Part shown: positions 17,071 through 25,021 of the stretch, piece after piece
Layout of the letters: each line of letters starts with the position of its first letter
Numbering within the stretch: the first letter of the stretch is position 1
Assembly: GCA_051745535.1 (NCBI GenBank)
Contig: JBNJED010000010.1
Coordinates: 1 to 25,021 of the forward strand
DNA: 25,021 bases
Direction: 5' to 3'
Source: Thiohalospira sp051745535
Lineage (GTDB): Bacteria; Pseudomonadota; Gammaproteobacteria; Thiohalospirales; Thiohalospiraceae
The notes under the pieces: generated by a model
What the model saw: the letters and a program-made list of their open reading frames with translations, nothing else
Database searches by the model: none
What the model was told of the DNA's origin: nothing
Program-made: the position numbers and the translations under genes

Positions 17071-19745
17071 CCGGGGCCGCGCCCGCCCCCTGGCTGCTGG
17101 ACACGGAGGCCCTGGACCGGCGGCTGGCCTCCGGCGAGGCACCCCTGCCCCTCCTGCGCGAGGCACTCTCCGCCGCGGACGAGGCCCTGGCCACCGCCTT
17201 CGAGGCCGGCCAGCCGGTGGCGGAGCTGGTCGCCGGCCGGGCCGACGTGGTGGATGCCCTGCTCCAGCGGCTCTGGGACCGCCACCTCCCGGCGGGGCCG
17301 ACCCTGGTGGCGGTGGGGGGCTACGGGCGCGGCGAACTCCACCCCGGCTCCGACATCGACATCCTCATCCTCCTGCCCGAGGGGGAAGAGCCGCCCCGCG
17401 AGGCCCTGGAGACCTTCCTGACCCTGCTCTGGGACGTGGGCCTGGAGGTGGGCCAGAGCGTGCGCACGGTGGCCGAGTGCGAGCAGGAGGCCCGTGCCGA
17501 CATCACCGTGGCCACCAACCTCATGGAGGCCCGGCCCCTGGCCGGCGACCCCGTTCTGTTCCGCGCCATGCGCGAGGCCACCGGGGCGAAGCGGCTGTGG
17601 GGCGGGCGCGCCTTCTTCGAGGCCAAGTGGGACGAGCAGATCGCCCGCCACCGCAAGTATTTCGATGCCGCCTACAACCTGGAGCCCAACATCAAGGAGG
17701 GGCCCGGCGGGCTGCGCGACATCCAGATGGTGGGCTGGGTGGCCAAGCGCCACTTCGGCGCCGACAGCCTGGCCGACCTGGTGGACCACGGCTTCCTCAC
17801 CGCCGAGGAGCACGCCGAGCTGGTCACCGGCCAGCACTTCCTGTGGCGGGTCCGCTTCGGCCTCCACCTGCTCGCCGGACGGCGCGAGGACCGGCTGCTG
17901 TTCGAGCACCAGCGCACCCTGGCGGAGCGCTTCGGCTACCGCGACGACGACCGGCGGCTGGCGGTGGAGCACTTCATGAAGGCCTACTACCGCACCATCA
18001 CCGGCCTCTCCCGGCTCAACGAGATGCTGCTGCAGCTCTTCCAGGAGGAGATCCTCCTGGCCGACGACCCCGCCGAACCCTTCGCCCTCAACGAGCACTT
18101 CCAGGCCCGGCGCGGCTTCCTGGAGGTCCGCGACCCGACGCTGTTCGAGCGCCACCCCTGCGCCCTGCTGGAGCTCTTCCTGGTCATGGCCCGCAACCCC
18201 CAGCTCCAGGGGGTTCGGGCCCACACCATCCGCCTCGTCCGGCGCCACCGCCACCTCATTGGCGCCGAGTTCCGCACCGACCCGGAGGCGCGCCGGCTCT
18301 TCCTGGAATTCCTGCGCCAGCCCCGGGGAGTCACCCACGAGCTGCGGCGGATGCACCGCTACGGGATCCTGGGCGCCTACCTCCCCGCCTTCGGCGCCAT
18401 CGTCGGGCAGATGCAGCACGACCTCTACCACGTCTACACCGTGGACGAGCACACCCTCTTCGTCGTCCGCAATCTGCGCCGGCTGACGGTCCCCGAGTTC
18501 GCCCACGAGCACCCGCTGGCCTCGGCGCTCATGGGCGAGGTGGAGCGGCCCGAGCTGCTCTACATCGCCGCCCTCTTCCACGATATCGCCAAGGGGCGCG
18601 GGGGCGATCACTCCCGACTGGGGGCCGCCGATGCCGCCACCTTCTGCCGCGACCACGGCCTGAGCGAGGCGGACACCGACCTGGTGGTCTGGCTGGTGGA
18701 GAACCACCTGCTCTTCTCCACCACCGCCCAGCGCCAGGACATCAGCGACCCGGAGGTGATCCACACCTTCACCGCCCGGACCGGGGATCGGCGCCACCTG
18801 GACTACCTCTACCTGCTCACGGTGGCCGATATCCGCGCCACCAGCCCCACGGTCTGGAACTCCTGGAAGGATGCCCTGCTCGCCGAGCTCTACCACGCCA
18901 CCCGGGACGCCCTGGCCCGGGGACCGGGCCACCGCCTGGCCGCCGGCGAGATCGCCGCTGCCCACCAGGCCGAGGCCCGCCGGCTGCTACGCGACCACGC
19001 CATCGACCCGGAGGCCCTGGAGGCGCTGTGGAACGGCCTGGACGCCGACTACTTCCGCCGCCACAGCCCCGACGAACTGGTCTGGCACGCCCACGCCATC
19101 CTCACCGCCGCGCCCGACGAGGTCCCGCTGCTGCGCTTCCGGCAGCAGACCCAGCGCGGCGGCACGGAGCTCTTCATCCACGCCCCGGCAGAGGCCGCCA
19201 TCTTCGTGCGCACCGCCTCGGTCCTGGAACAGCTGGGTCTGGACGTGGCCGACGCCCGCATCTTCACCACCGCCGAGGGTCGGGCCCTGAACAGCTTCAC
19301 CGTGCTGGAGGAGAGCGGCGAGCCCATCCGTTCCGGGGAGCGGATGCGGGAGATCGGGGCCGCCCTGGAGGCCACCCTGTCGGACAGTGAACCGCCGCCG
19401 GTGGACGGGCGGCGACCGAGCCGGCGCCAGCGCCACTTCCCCGTGGCCACCCGGGTGGAATTCCGCGACGACCCGGCCCATCGCCGGACGGTCCTGCACG
19501 TGGAGACGGCCGATCGGCCAGGGCTGCTGGCCCGCGTGGGGGGGGAACTCCTGGCGGCGGGGGTCCGGATCGCCAGCGCCAAGATCGCCACCTTCGGCGA
19601 GCGCGCGGAGGATGTCTTCTTCGTCACCGACCCCGACGGCCGGCCGCTACGGGACCCGACGCGCCGGCAGGCGCTGGCCGAGGCCATCCGCCAGGCGCTG
19701 GACCGCGAGACGGAGAGCGCCCCGACTCAGCCGCCGACGCCGTAG
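17067..19745 (+). CDS. glnD: Bifunctional PII uridylyltransferase/uridylyl-removing enzyme
   Basis: Nitrogen sensor that uridylylates PII proteins when glutamine is low and deuridylylates them when it is high. The 892 residues match E. coli GlnD (890). Domains in order: nucleotidyltransferase with GGYGRGELHPGSDIDIL (84-100; acidic pair D96/D98); a helical linker; HD domain with LFHDIAKGRGGDHS (H505/D506) for uridylyl removal; two C-terminal ACT domains beginning near 700 and 807 that sense glutamine. All catalytic landmarks are intact, so both activities are expected. The start is TTG at 17067, overlapping the map stop (TTGA), nine bases after GGAGGA at 17052. The 3' end overlaps the convergent HDOD gene by 19 bp. 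Confidence 0.96.
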   Translation: MTGAAPAPWLLDTEALDRRLASGEAPLPLLREALSAADEALATAFEAGQPVAELVAGRADVVDALLQRLWDRHLPAGPTLVAVGGYGRGELHPGSDIDILILLPEGEEPPREALETFLTLLWDVGLEVGQSVRTVAECEQEARADITVATNLMEARPLAGDPVLFRAMREATGAKRLWGGRAFFEAKWDEQIARHRKYFDAAYNLEPNIKEGPGGLRDIQMVGWVAKRHFGADSLADLVDHGFLTAEEHAELVTGQHFLWRVRFGLHLLAGRREDRLLFEHQRTLAERFGYRDDDRRLAVEHFMKAYYRTITGLSRLNEMLLQLFQEEILLADDPAEPFALNEHFQARRGFLEVRDPTLFERHPCALLELFLVMARNPQLQGVRAHTIRLVRRHRHLIGAEFRTDPEARRLFLEFLRQPRGVTHELRRMHRYGILGAYLPAFGAIVGQMQHDLYHVYTVDEHTLFVVRNLRRLTVPEFAHEHPLASALMGEVERPELLYIAALFHDIAKGRGGDHSRLGAADAATFCRDHGLSEADTDLVVWLVENHLLFSTTAQRQDISDPEVIHTFTARTGDRRHLDYLYLLTVADIRATSPTVWNSWKDALLAELYHATRDALARGPGHRLAAGEIAAAHQAEARRLLRDHAIDPEALEALWNGLDADYFRRHSPDELVWHAHAILTAAPDEVPLLRFRQQTQRGGTELFIHAPAEAAIFVRTASVLEQLGLDVADARIFTTAEGRALNSFTVLEESGEPIRSGERMREIGAALEATLSDSEPPPVDGRRPSRRQRHFPVATRVEFRDDPAHRRTVLHVETADRPGLLARVGGELLAAGVRIASAKIATFGERAEDVFFVTDPDGRPLRDPTRRQALAEAIRQALDRETESAPTQPPTP

Positions 19746-20572
19746 CTGTCGCGCAGCGCCCCGTGCTGCTGGCGCAGCGCCTCGAGATCCGCCTCGTCCA
19801 GCCCCAGTTCCGCCACCAGCCGGTCGCGCTCATCGGGGATCCGCTCCCGCGGGTGGTGGGGCTGGCGGCCGGCCTCCTCGTGGAGATGGTGAGCCAGGGC
19901 GAGAACCGCCAGGTGGTCGTCCACCTCCCGGCCGGCCAGGGGCACTTGCTCCATGAAGGGGAAGTCGGTGATCGCCCCGCGGCTGGCGTCGGGGAGCCGG
20001 ATCTCGTCGATGACCCGGCCCACCAGCTCGTTGTGTGTGACCCCGAAGAAGGCCTTCTCCCGGTCCTCCAGGAAGGCATCCTCCGCCAGCGCCTCATCCG
20101 CCAGCCGGGTGTACTCCTCCGGGAAGTTGGTGAGCAGGATCAGCGCCCCCATCTCGTGGAGCAGCCCGGTGAGCTCGATGTCCTCCGCCCGCCGGGGCAC
20201 GACCATGTCGGCGATGGCGCGCATGAGCCCCGCCATGGTGAAGCTGTGGGCCCAGATGGCGTTGGCCAGGGGGTGGTCGCGGTAGGCGCCGGCGAAGTCG
20301 CGCATGCTCGCCACCATGACCGCCAGGCGGACATTGGCCAGCCCCAGGATGCTCACCGCCTGGCGGACATTGGTCACCTCCACCAGGCGGCGGTACATGG
20401 GGGCGTTGGCGTACTTGAGCACGGCCGAGGAGAGCACCGGGTCCCGATGGATGGCCTCGGTGACCGAGCGGATATTGGGGTCCCGGGACTCCAGCATGGC
20501 CAGCACATCCTGCCCCGAGGGGGAGACCCGGGGCATGCGCAGGCTGAGGAACTCGGTCTCGGAGTCGTTCAT
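19727..20572 (-). CDS. HDOD domain protein, likely signalling output or scaffold
   Basis: A 281-residue protein dominated by an HDOD domain, a degenerate relative of HD hydrolases found in bacterial signalling proteins. Landmarks are FLSLRMPRVSPSGQDVLAML, IHRDPVLSSAVLKYANAP, QAVSILGLANVRLAVM and the site corresponding to the HD motif, TGLLHEMGALILL, where H139-E140 replaces His-Asp. That substitution fits the family's lack of phosphodiesterase activity. There is no receiver, GGDEF or membrane segment. The ATG at 20572 follows GGAGG and overlaps the stop of the VOC gene (ATGA). The specific pathway cannot be inferred. The 3' end overlaps glnD by 19 bp. Confidence 0.85.
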   Translation of the reverse strand: MNDSETEFLSLRMPRVSPSGQDVLAMLESRDPNIRSVTEAIHRDPVLSSAVLKYANAPMYRRLVEVTNVRQAVSILGLANVRLAVMVASMRDFAGAYRDHPLANAIWAHSFTMAGLMRAIADMVVPRRAEDIELTGLLHEMGALILLTNFPEEYTRLADEALAEDAFLEDREKAFFGVTHNELVGRVIDEIRLPDASRGAITDFPFMEQVPLAGREVDDHLAVLALAHHLHEEAGRQPHHPRERIPDERDRLVAELGLDEADLEALRQQHGALRDSYGVGG

Positions 20573-20946
20573 GCACCCTCCGGGGCGGTAAATTCCAGGG
20601 CATTGCCGTCGGGATCGCGGCAGAAGAGCGCCGCCCGCCCCGATCGGCTGCGGGTAAAGGGATGGGCCGCCGCCTCCAGCCGCTGTGCCAGGGCCTCGAG
20701 GTCGTCCACGGCCAGGGCGATGTGGCGATCCCGCCCCCCGTGCTCGGGGCGCTCGGCCCCGGCATCGGGGTCCGGCAGGACCATGAGGTGGATCTGGCGC
20801 CGCCCCACGGTGAGCCACGCCCCGGGGTAGCCGAGGTCGGGCCGCGCCGGGTCCTCGGCCAGCCCCAGCAGGTCCCGGTAGAAGACCAGGGAGCGCTCCA
20901 GGTCGGCCACCAGCACGGCCACGTGGTGGATATCGGTGATGGTCAA
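20569..20946 (-). CDS. VOC (glyoxalase/fosfomycin-resistance-like) superfamily protein
   Basis: A 125-residue single vicinal-oxygen-chelate protein built of two beta-alpha-beta-beta-beta modules. It starts LTITDIHHVAVLVADLERS. Putative metal ligands are H8, H53 (RRQIHLMVL), H75 (DRHIALAVDD) and E118 (DPDGNALEFTAP), so a metal-dependent enzyme is plausible. The substrate is unknown; glyoxalase I, fosfomycin/thiol transferases and dioxygenases share this fold. The start is TTG at 20946, overlapping the stop of the transporter gene (TTGA), with GGAGG four bases upstream. It is translationally coupled on both sides, to the DMT transporter and to the HDOD gene. Confidence 0.85.
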   Translation of the reverse strand: MTITDIHHVAVLVADLERSLVFYRDLLGLAEDPARPDLGYPGAWLTVGRRQIHLMVLPDPDAGAERPEHGGRDRHIALAVDDLEALAQRLEAAAHPFTRSRSGRAALFCRDPDGNALEFTAPEGA

Positions 20947-21860
20947 GGTCCCTCCCCGGGCGGTGGACGGGCCGAGAGCAGGCCGCCGGCGACGATGAGC
21001 AGACCGCCCAGCGCCTCGCGCACACCGATGACCTCCCCGGCGACGAGGGCGGATGATACCGCCCCGGCCACCAGCTCGAACAGGAGGATCACCGACGACT
21101 GCTGCACCGGTAACCAGGTCACCCCGACCTGTACCGTCACCGTCATGGTGGTCATCATCAGCGCCCCCACCGCCAGGGCCACCAGCCACGGCCCCGCCTC
21201 CACCGGCACCCCCTGGCCGCCGGCCCAGGCCGCCCCGCCGGCCAGGAAGGGCGCCCCGGCCCACGCCGCCAGGGACTTCACCCGCAGCGGGATGGCCTGC
21301 GCGTGGCGGACCTGGATATTGGTGGTAGCGAAGGCCATCCCGGCCAGCAGGCCCAGGGCATCGGCCCGGCCCAGAGGGGTACTCTCCGCCCCGGGCAGCA
21401 GCATCACCACCGCGCCGGCCAGGGCCAGCGCCAGGGCCACCCCCGCAGTGGCATTGAGCCGCTCGCCCAGGAGCAGATGCGCCATGGCCACCGACCAGAC
21501 CGGCGAGAGGTAGAAGAGGAGGAGCACCCGCACCACGTGGCCCTCGATCATGCCGAGACTGAAGGCGGTACCGGAGAGCCCCGAGGTCAGGGCGATGGCC
21601 GTGAGCCGCCCCGGCCAGCGACGGAAATCGCGCAGGTGGTGGCGTGCCGCCACCAGGCCCACGACGGTCGCCCCGACATAGATGGCGGCCACGGCCCACA
21701 GGCCGGGCAGCCCGGCGGCGTCCAGCCAGCGCAGGGGATACCAGAAGACCCCCCAGAGGCCGGCCCCCACCAGGAGCAGGGTGACACTGGCGAGGTGGCC
21801 GGGGCCTTGGGGCGGATCGCCCGGCTGACGTATACTGTCCGTTTGGTCCATCCGACCCAT
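20943..21860 (-). CDS. EamA/DMT-family transporter, ten predicted membrane segments
   Basis: Inner-membrane protein of about 305 residues with two EamA repeats, the drug/metabolite transporter architecture. Each repeat has five hydrophobic segments; for example the first repeat runs from VTLLLVGAGLWGVFWYPLRW to AGVALALALAGAVVMLLPG. Its end carries the typical LSPVWSVAMAHLLLGERL, and the second repeat ends with SALVAGEVIGVREALGGLLI. The export substrate cannot be predicted. Several in-frame ATGs exist (21893, 21860, 21851); I chose 21860, and the first would overlap the dapC start. The gene is divergent from dapC with a spacer of about 31 bp, and heads the VOC-HDOD cassette. Confidence 0.85.
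   Translation of the reverse strand: MGRMDQTDSIRQPGDPPQGPGHLASVTLLLVGAGLWGVFWYPLRWLDAAGLPGLWAVAAIYVGATVVGLVAARHHLRDFRRWPGRLTAIALTSGLSGTAFSLGMIEGHVVRVLLLFYLSPVWSVAMAHLLLGERLNATAGVALALALAGAVVMLLPGAESTPLGRADALGLLAGMAFATTNIQVRHAQAIPLRVKSLAAWAGAPFLAGGAAWAGGQGVPVEAGPWLVALAVGALMMTTMTVTVQVGVTWLPVQQSSVILLFELVAGAVSSALVAGEVIGVREALGGLLIVAGGLLSARPPPGEGP
21807..21836 (+). promoter_or_regulatory. Candidate dapC promoter inside the 5' end of the transporter gene
   Basis: TATACT (21831-21836) matches the -10 consensus 5/6. A weak -35, TTGGGG (21807-21812), lies 18 bp upstream. It would start transcription near 21843 and give a leader of about 49 nt before dapC. It lies within the first codons of the oppositely oriented transporter, so the two transcripts would overlap. 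Confidence 0.4.
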
Positions 21861-21891
21861 GATACGCCATCCCGCCGGTGACGACCGACCC

Positions 21892-23124
21892 ATGAATCCC
21901 GACCTGCAACGCCTCCAGCCCTACCCCTTCGAGCGCCTGTCCGGCCTGCTCGGTGAACCGGCGCCGGGGATGGAGCCCATCGCCCTGTCCATCGGCGAGC
22001 CGCGCCACCCGGCCCCGGACTTCGTGCGCACGGCGCTTACCGAGGCCCTGGACGGGCTGGCGCGCTACCCCACCACCCGGGGCGAGCCGGCGCTGCGGGA
22101 GGCCATCGCCGGCTGGCTGACGCGGCGCTTCAATCTCCCCGGGGATGCCGTGGACCCGGGGCGCCACACCCTGCCGGTGGCCGGCACCCGGGAGGCGCTG
22201 TTCGCCTTCGCCCAGGCGATGGTGGACCGCAGCCGGGACCCGCTGGTGGTGATGCCCGACCCCTTCTACCAGATCTACGAGGGGGCGGCGCTGCTCGCCG
22301 GGGCCGAGCCCCACTACCTGCCCGCCGGCGATGGCCAGCCCGACCTGGAGGCCGTCCCCGACGCCGTCTGGGACCGCTGCCAGCTGGTCTACCTCTGCAG
22401 CCCGGGCAACCCCACCGGGGCCGTGCTCTCCCGGGAGGCCATGGTGGCCCTCATGGAGCGGGCGGAGCGCCACGACTTCCTCATCGCCAGCGACGAGTGC
22501 TACTCCGAGATCCACCACCCGGACGAGGAGCCGCCGGTGGGCCTTCTGGAGGCGGCCGCGGGGGCGGGCAACACCGACTTCCGCCGCTGCGTGGTCTTCC
22601 ACAGCCTCTCCAAGCGCTCCAATCTGCCGGGGCTGCGCTCCGGCTTCGTCGCCGGGGATGCCGAGGTCCTGAAGCAGTTCCTGCGCTACCGCACCTACCA
22701 CGGCGCCGGCCTGGGACCGCCGGTGCAGGCGGCCAGCACCGCCGCCTGGTCCGACGAGGCCCACGTGGTGGAGAATCGCGCGCGCTATCGCGCCAAGTTC
22801 GACGCCGTCCTCCCCCTCCTGGAGCCGGTGCTCGACGTCCGGCGCCCGGAGGCCGGCTTCTACCTCTGGCCGCGGACGCCGGTGGACGACGAGACCTTCG
22901 CCCGCCGGCTCCACGCCGAACAGGGCGTCACCGTCCTCCCCGGCCGCTACCTCGGCCGCGAGGTGGACGGGACCAACCCCGGTGCCAACCGTGTGCGCAT
23001 GGCGCTGGTGGCCGAAGAGAACGAATGCATCGAGGCGGCCCGGCGCATCCGCCACTTCGTGGAACAACTCCACGCCGAGGGCGCCACCCCTACCGAAACC
23101 CAGCAGGAGCCGAATCCGACATGA
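21892..23124 (+). CDS. dapC: Succinyldiaminopimelate transaminase
   Basis: PLP-dependent fold-type I aminotransferase that converts N-succinyl-2-amino-6-ketopimelate to N-succinyl-LL-diaminopimelate in lysine and peptidoglycan synthesis. The protein has 410 residues, starting MNPDLQRLQPYPFERL, as is typical for DapC. The PLP lysine is K241 in FHSLSKRSNLPGLRSGF; N173 (PGNPTGAV), D201 and Y204 (SDECYSEIHHP) contact the cofactor. A C-terminal arginine in NRVRMAL is expected to bind the substrate carboxylate. An upstream in-frame ATG at 21859 would add 11 residues and is less likely. The stop overlaps the dapD start (ATGA), and the dapC-dapD-dapE context supports the call. Confidence 0.93.
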   Translation: MNPDLQRLQPYPFERLSGLLGEPAPGMEPIALSIGEPRHPAPDFVRTALTEALDGLARYPTTRGEPALREAIAGWLTRRFNLPGDAVDPGRHTLPVAGTREALFAFAQAMVDRSRDPLVVMPDPFYQIYEGAALLAGAEPHYLPAGDGQPDLEAVPDAVWDRCQLVYLCSPGNPTGAVLSREAMVALMERAERHDFLIASDECYSEIHHPDEEPPVGLLEAAAGAGNTDFRRCVVFHSLSKRSNLPGLRSGFVAGDAEVLKQFLRYRTYHGAGLGPPVQAASTAAWSDEAHVVENRARYRAKFDAVLPLLEPVLDVRRPEAGFYLWPRTPVDDETFARRLHAEQGVTVLPGRYLGREVDGTNPGANRVRMALVAEENECIEAARRIRHFVEQLHAEGATPTETQQEPNPT

Positions 23125-23951
23125 GCGATATCCAGCCCGTCATCGAGCAGGCCTTCGAGAAGCGCAGCGAGATCACCCCCCGCCACGTGGACACCCACGT
23201 CCGCGACGCCGTGGAGGAGGCCATCGGCCGCCTGGACCGCGGCGAGGCCCGCGTGGCGGAGAAGGTCGACGGCCAGTGGGTGGTCAACGAGTGGCTCAAG
23301 AAGGCGGTGCTCCTCTCCTTCCGGATCCACGACAACGACTTCATGAAGGGTGGCTTCACCAATTACTTCGACAAGGTCCCGCCCAAGTACGCCGACCACA
23401 ACTCCCGCGAGTTCCGCGAGGAGGGAGTCCGCGTGGTACCGCCGGCGGCGGCGCGGCGCGGCTCCTACCTCGCCCCCGGCGTGGTGCTCATGCCCTCCTA
23501 CGTGAACATCGGCGCCTGGGTGGGCTCCGGCACCATGGTGGACACCTGGGCCACCGTGGGCTCCTGCGCCCAGATCGGTGACAATGTCCACCTCTCCGGC
23601 GGCGTCGGCATCGGCGGCGTGCTGGAGCCGCTGCAGGCGGCTCCCACCATCATCGAGGACAACTGCTTCATCGGCGCCCGCTCCGAGATCGTCGAGGGGG
23701 TCATCGTCGAGGAGGGGTCGGTGATCTCCATGGGGGTCTTCATCGGCCAGAGCACCCCGCTCTACGACCGCAGCAGCGGCGAGATCATCCGCGGCCGGGT
23801 CCCCGCCGGCTCCGTGGTCGTCCCCGGCACCCTGCCGGCGAAGGACGGGACCCACAGCCTCTACGCCGCCATCATCGTCAAGCAGGTGGACGAGCAGACC
23901 CGCAGCAAGGTCGGCATCAACGAGCTCCTGCGCGAGGCGACCAGCGAATAG
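23121..23951 (+). CDS. dapD: Tetrahydrodipicolinate N-succinyltransferase
   Basis: Transfers succinyl from succinyl-CoA to tetrahydrodipicolinate, the step before DapC. The protein has 276 residues (E. coli 274). The N-terminal helical domain (IEQAFEKRSEITP) is followed by LLSFRIHDNDF and a left-handed beta-helix of hexapeptide repeats. Family landmarks are VVPPAAARRGSYLAPGVVLMP, YVNIGAWVGSGTMVDTWATVG, HLSGGVGIGGVLEPLQA and the C-terminal AAIIVKQVDEQTRSKVGINELLR. The ATG overlaps the dapC stop. The gene order follows adjacent pathway steps. Confidence 0.98.
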   Translation: MSDIQPVIEQAFEKRSEITPRHVDTHVRDAVEEAIGRLDRGEARVAEKVDGQWVVNEWLKKAVLLSFRIHDNDFMKGGFTNYFDKVPPKYADHNSREFREEGVRVVPPAAARRGSYLAPGVVLMPSYVNIGAWVGSGTMVDTWATVGSCAQIGDNVHLSGGVGIGGVLEPLQAAPTIIEDNCFIGARSEIVEGVIVEEGSVISMGVFIGQSTPLYDRSSGEIIRGRVPAGSVVVPGTLPAKDGTHSLYAAIIVKQVDEQTRSKVGINELLREATSE

Positions 23952-23961
23952 GGGGCCCACC

Positions 23962-25021
23962 GTGTCCGAGACCCTGGACCTGGCCTGCGAACTCATCCGC
24001 CGGCCCTCGGTAACCCCCGACGATGCCGGCTGCCAGGCCCTACTGGGGGCCCGGCTGGCCGCACTGGGCTTCACCGTGGAGACCCTGGAGGTCGAGGGGG
24101 TCACCAACCTCTGGGCCACCCTCGGCGACAGCGGTCCGCTGCTGGTCTTCGCCGGCCACACCGACGTGGTCCCCACCGGCCCCGAGGAGGCGTGGGCCAC
24201 CCCGCCCTTCGAGCCGACGGTGGATGGCGAGGGCCTGCTCCGCGGCCGAGGCGCGGCGGACATGAAGGGCTCCCTGGCGGCCATGATTACCGCCTGCGAG
24301 GCCCATCTGGCCGGCGGCGGCACGCCGTCGGTGCGCATCGGCTTCCTGCTCACCAGCGACGAGGAGGGCCCGGCCCTGCACGGCACCCGCCACGTGGTGG
24401 AGGTCCTGCGCCAGCGGGGCGAGACCATCGACTGGTGCATCGTCGGCGAGCCCTCGGCGACCGACGCCGTGGGGGACACCGTCAAGAACGGCCGGCGCGG
24501 CTCCCTCTCCGGCCACCTGGTGGTCCGGGGCCGCCAGGGCCACGTCGCCTACCCCCAGCACGCCGACAACCCGGTCCACCGGCTGGCGCCCGCCCTGGCG
24601 GAGCTGGCGGGGACCCGGTGGGACGAGGGCAACGAGTTCTTCCCGCCCACCACCTTCCAGGTCTCCAACCTCCACGCCGGCACCGGGGCGACCAACGTCA
24701 TCCCCGGCAACGTGGATGTCCACTTCAATTTCCGCTTCTCCACCGCCTCCACGGCGGCGGAGCTGCGCGAACGCACCGAGGCCAGCCTCGACGCCCACGG
24801 CCTGGACTACAGCCTGGACTGGACCCTCTCCGGGGAGCCCTTCCTAACCGAACCGGGGACCCTGGTGGCAGCGGTGAGGGAGGCCGTGGCCGAGGTCACC
24901 GGCGGCGAGCCGGAGCTCTCCACCGCCGGCGGTACCTCCGACGGCCGCTTCATCGCCCCCACCGGGGCGCAGGTGGTGGAGCTGGGGCCGGTGAACGCCA
25001 CCATCCACCAGGTGGACGAGC
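23962..25021 (+). CDS. dapE: Succinyldiaminopimelate desuccinylase (3' end outside the window)
   Basis: Zinc hydrolase of the M20 family that removes succinate from N-succinyl-LL-diaminopimelate, the step after DapC. The window holds the first 353 codons of about 375. All metal ligands and the catalytic base are visible: H66 and D68 (AGHTDVVPTGP), D100 (GRGAADMKGSLAAM), E134/E135 (TSDEEGPA), E163 (VGEPSATDA) and H349 (NATIHQVDE). The dimerisation domain (GSLSGHLVVRGRQGHVAYP) lies in the middle. The start is GTG at 23962, ten bases after the dapD stop, with an AGGGGG motif in between serving as the ribosome-binding site. It completes a co-directional dapC-dapD-dapE set. Confidence 0.96.
   Translation, partial: MSETLDLACELIRRPSVTPDDAGCQALLGARLAALGFTVETLEVEGVTNLWATLGDSGPLLVFAGHTDVVPTGPEEAWATPPFEPTVDGEGLLRGRGAADMKGSLAAMITACEAHLAGGGTPSVRIGFLLTSDEEGPALHGTRHVVEVLRQRGETIDWCIVGEPSATDAVGDTVKNGRRGSLSGHLVVRGRQGHVAYPQHADNPVHRLAPALAELAGTRWDEGNEFFPPTTFQVSNLHAGTGATNVIPGNVDVHFNFRFSTASTAAELRERTEASLDAHGLDYSLDWTLSGEPFLTEPGTLVAAVREAVAEVTGGEPELSTAGGTSDGRFIAPTGAQVVELGPVNATIHQVDE

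Noticed and set aside
16851..18965. A 704-codon open frame on the minus strand opposite glnD
   Set aside because: It is antisense to a convincing full-length GlnD. The translation is Gly/Val/Gln/His-rich without family motifs, as expected for an antisense frame in very GC-rich DNA. The same applies to long frames at 20569-23073 and 22947-24485 on the minus strand.
19727..20572. HE instead of HD in the HDOD protein as a novel active-site loss
   Set aside because: HDOD domains characteristically lack the HD metal-binding residues, so this is ordinary for the family.

Overview
This window is a strongly GC-rich, densely packed core region of a gammaproteobacterial chromosome. The order map/rpsB-tsf-pyrH-frr-uppS-cdsA-dxr-rseP-bamA-skp-lpxD-fabZ-lpxA places it there. 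The order frr-uppS-cdsA-dxr is the Pseudomonas-type arrangement rather than the E. coli one (frr-dxr-uppS-cdsA). Together with the high GC and map-glnD-dap synteny this suggests a deep-branching lineage such as Chromatiales/Ectothiorhodospiraceae; the exact genus cannot be read from the sequence. No mobile elements, CRISPR arrays, tRNAs or rRNAs were seen. The only gene-free stretches above 100 bp are two divergent intergenic regions of about 215 bp.

Layout. Positions 1-1393 (-) hold dnaE (N-terminal part only) and rnhB. Positions 1394-1608 are a divergent spacer. Positions 1609-3830 (+) hold a DegT-family protein without its catalytic lysine, coupled to lpxB. Positions 3827-16082 (-) are one long envelope/translation operon (rpsB to lpxA). 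Positions 16083-16299 hold overlapping divergent promoters and a structured rpsB leader. Positions 16300-19745 (+) hold map and glnD. Positions 19727-21860 (-) are a three-gene cassette: DMT transporter, VOC protein and HDOD protein. Positions 21892 to the end (+) are the lysine/diaminopimelate genes dapC, dapD and dapE, the last cut by the window edge.

How the genes work together. RpsB, EF-Ts and RRF serve translation. PyrH supplies UTP and CTP. Dxr and UppS feed the undecaprenyl carrier. CdsA makes CDP-diacylglycerol for phospholipids. RseP, BamA and Skp handle outer-membrane stress and protein assembly. LpxD, FabZ, LpxA and LpxB build lipid A, and DapCDE supply meso-diaminopimelate for peptidoglycan. 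Genes are tightly coupled, with many 4-bp start/stop overlaps (ATGA, GTGA, TTGA) and frequent non-ATG starts.

The most unusual locus is the DegT homologue joined to lpxB. In Acidithiobacillus the enzymes GnnA and GnnB (GnnB is a DegT-type transaminase) are encoded between lpxA and lpxB and make the 3-amino sugar of amide-linked lipid A. Here a DegT homologue sits beside lpxB, but its PLP lysine is Ser and neighbouring cofactor positions are altered. No gnnA is present, and the pair is inverted relative to the rest of the lpx cluster. It looks like a retained pseudoenzyme tied to lipid A synthesis.
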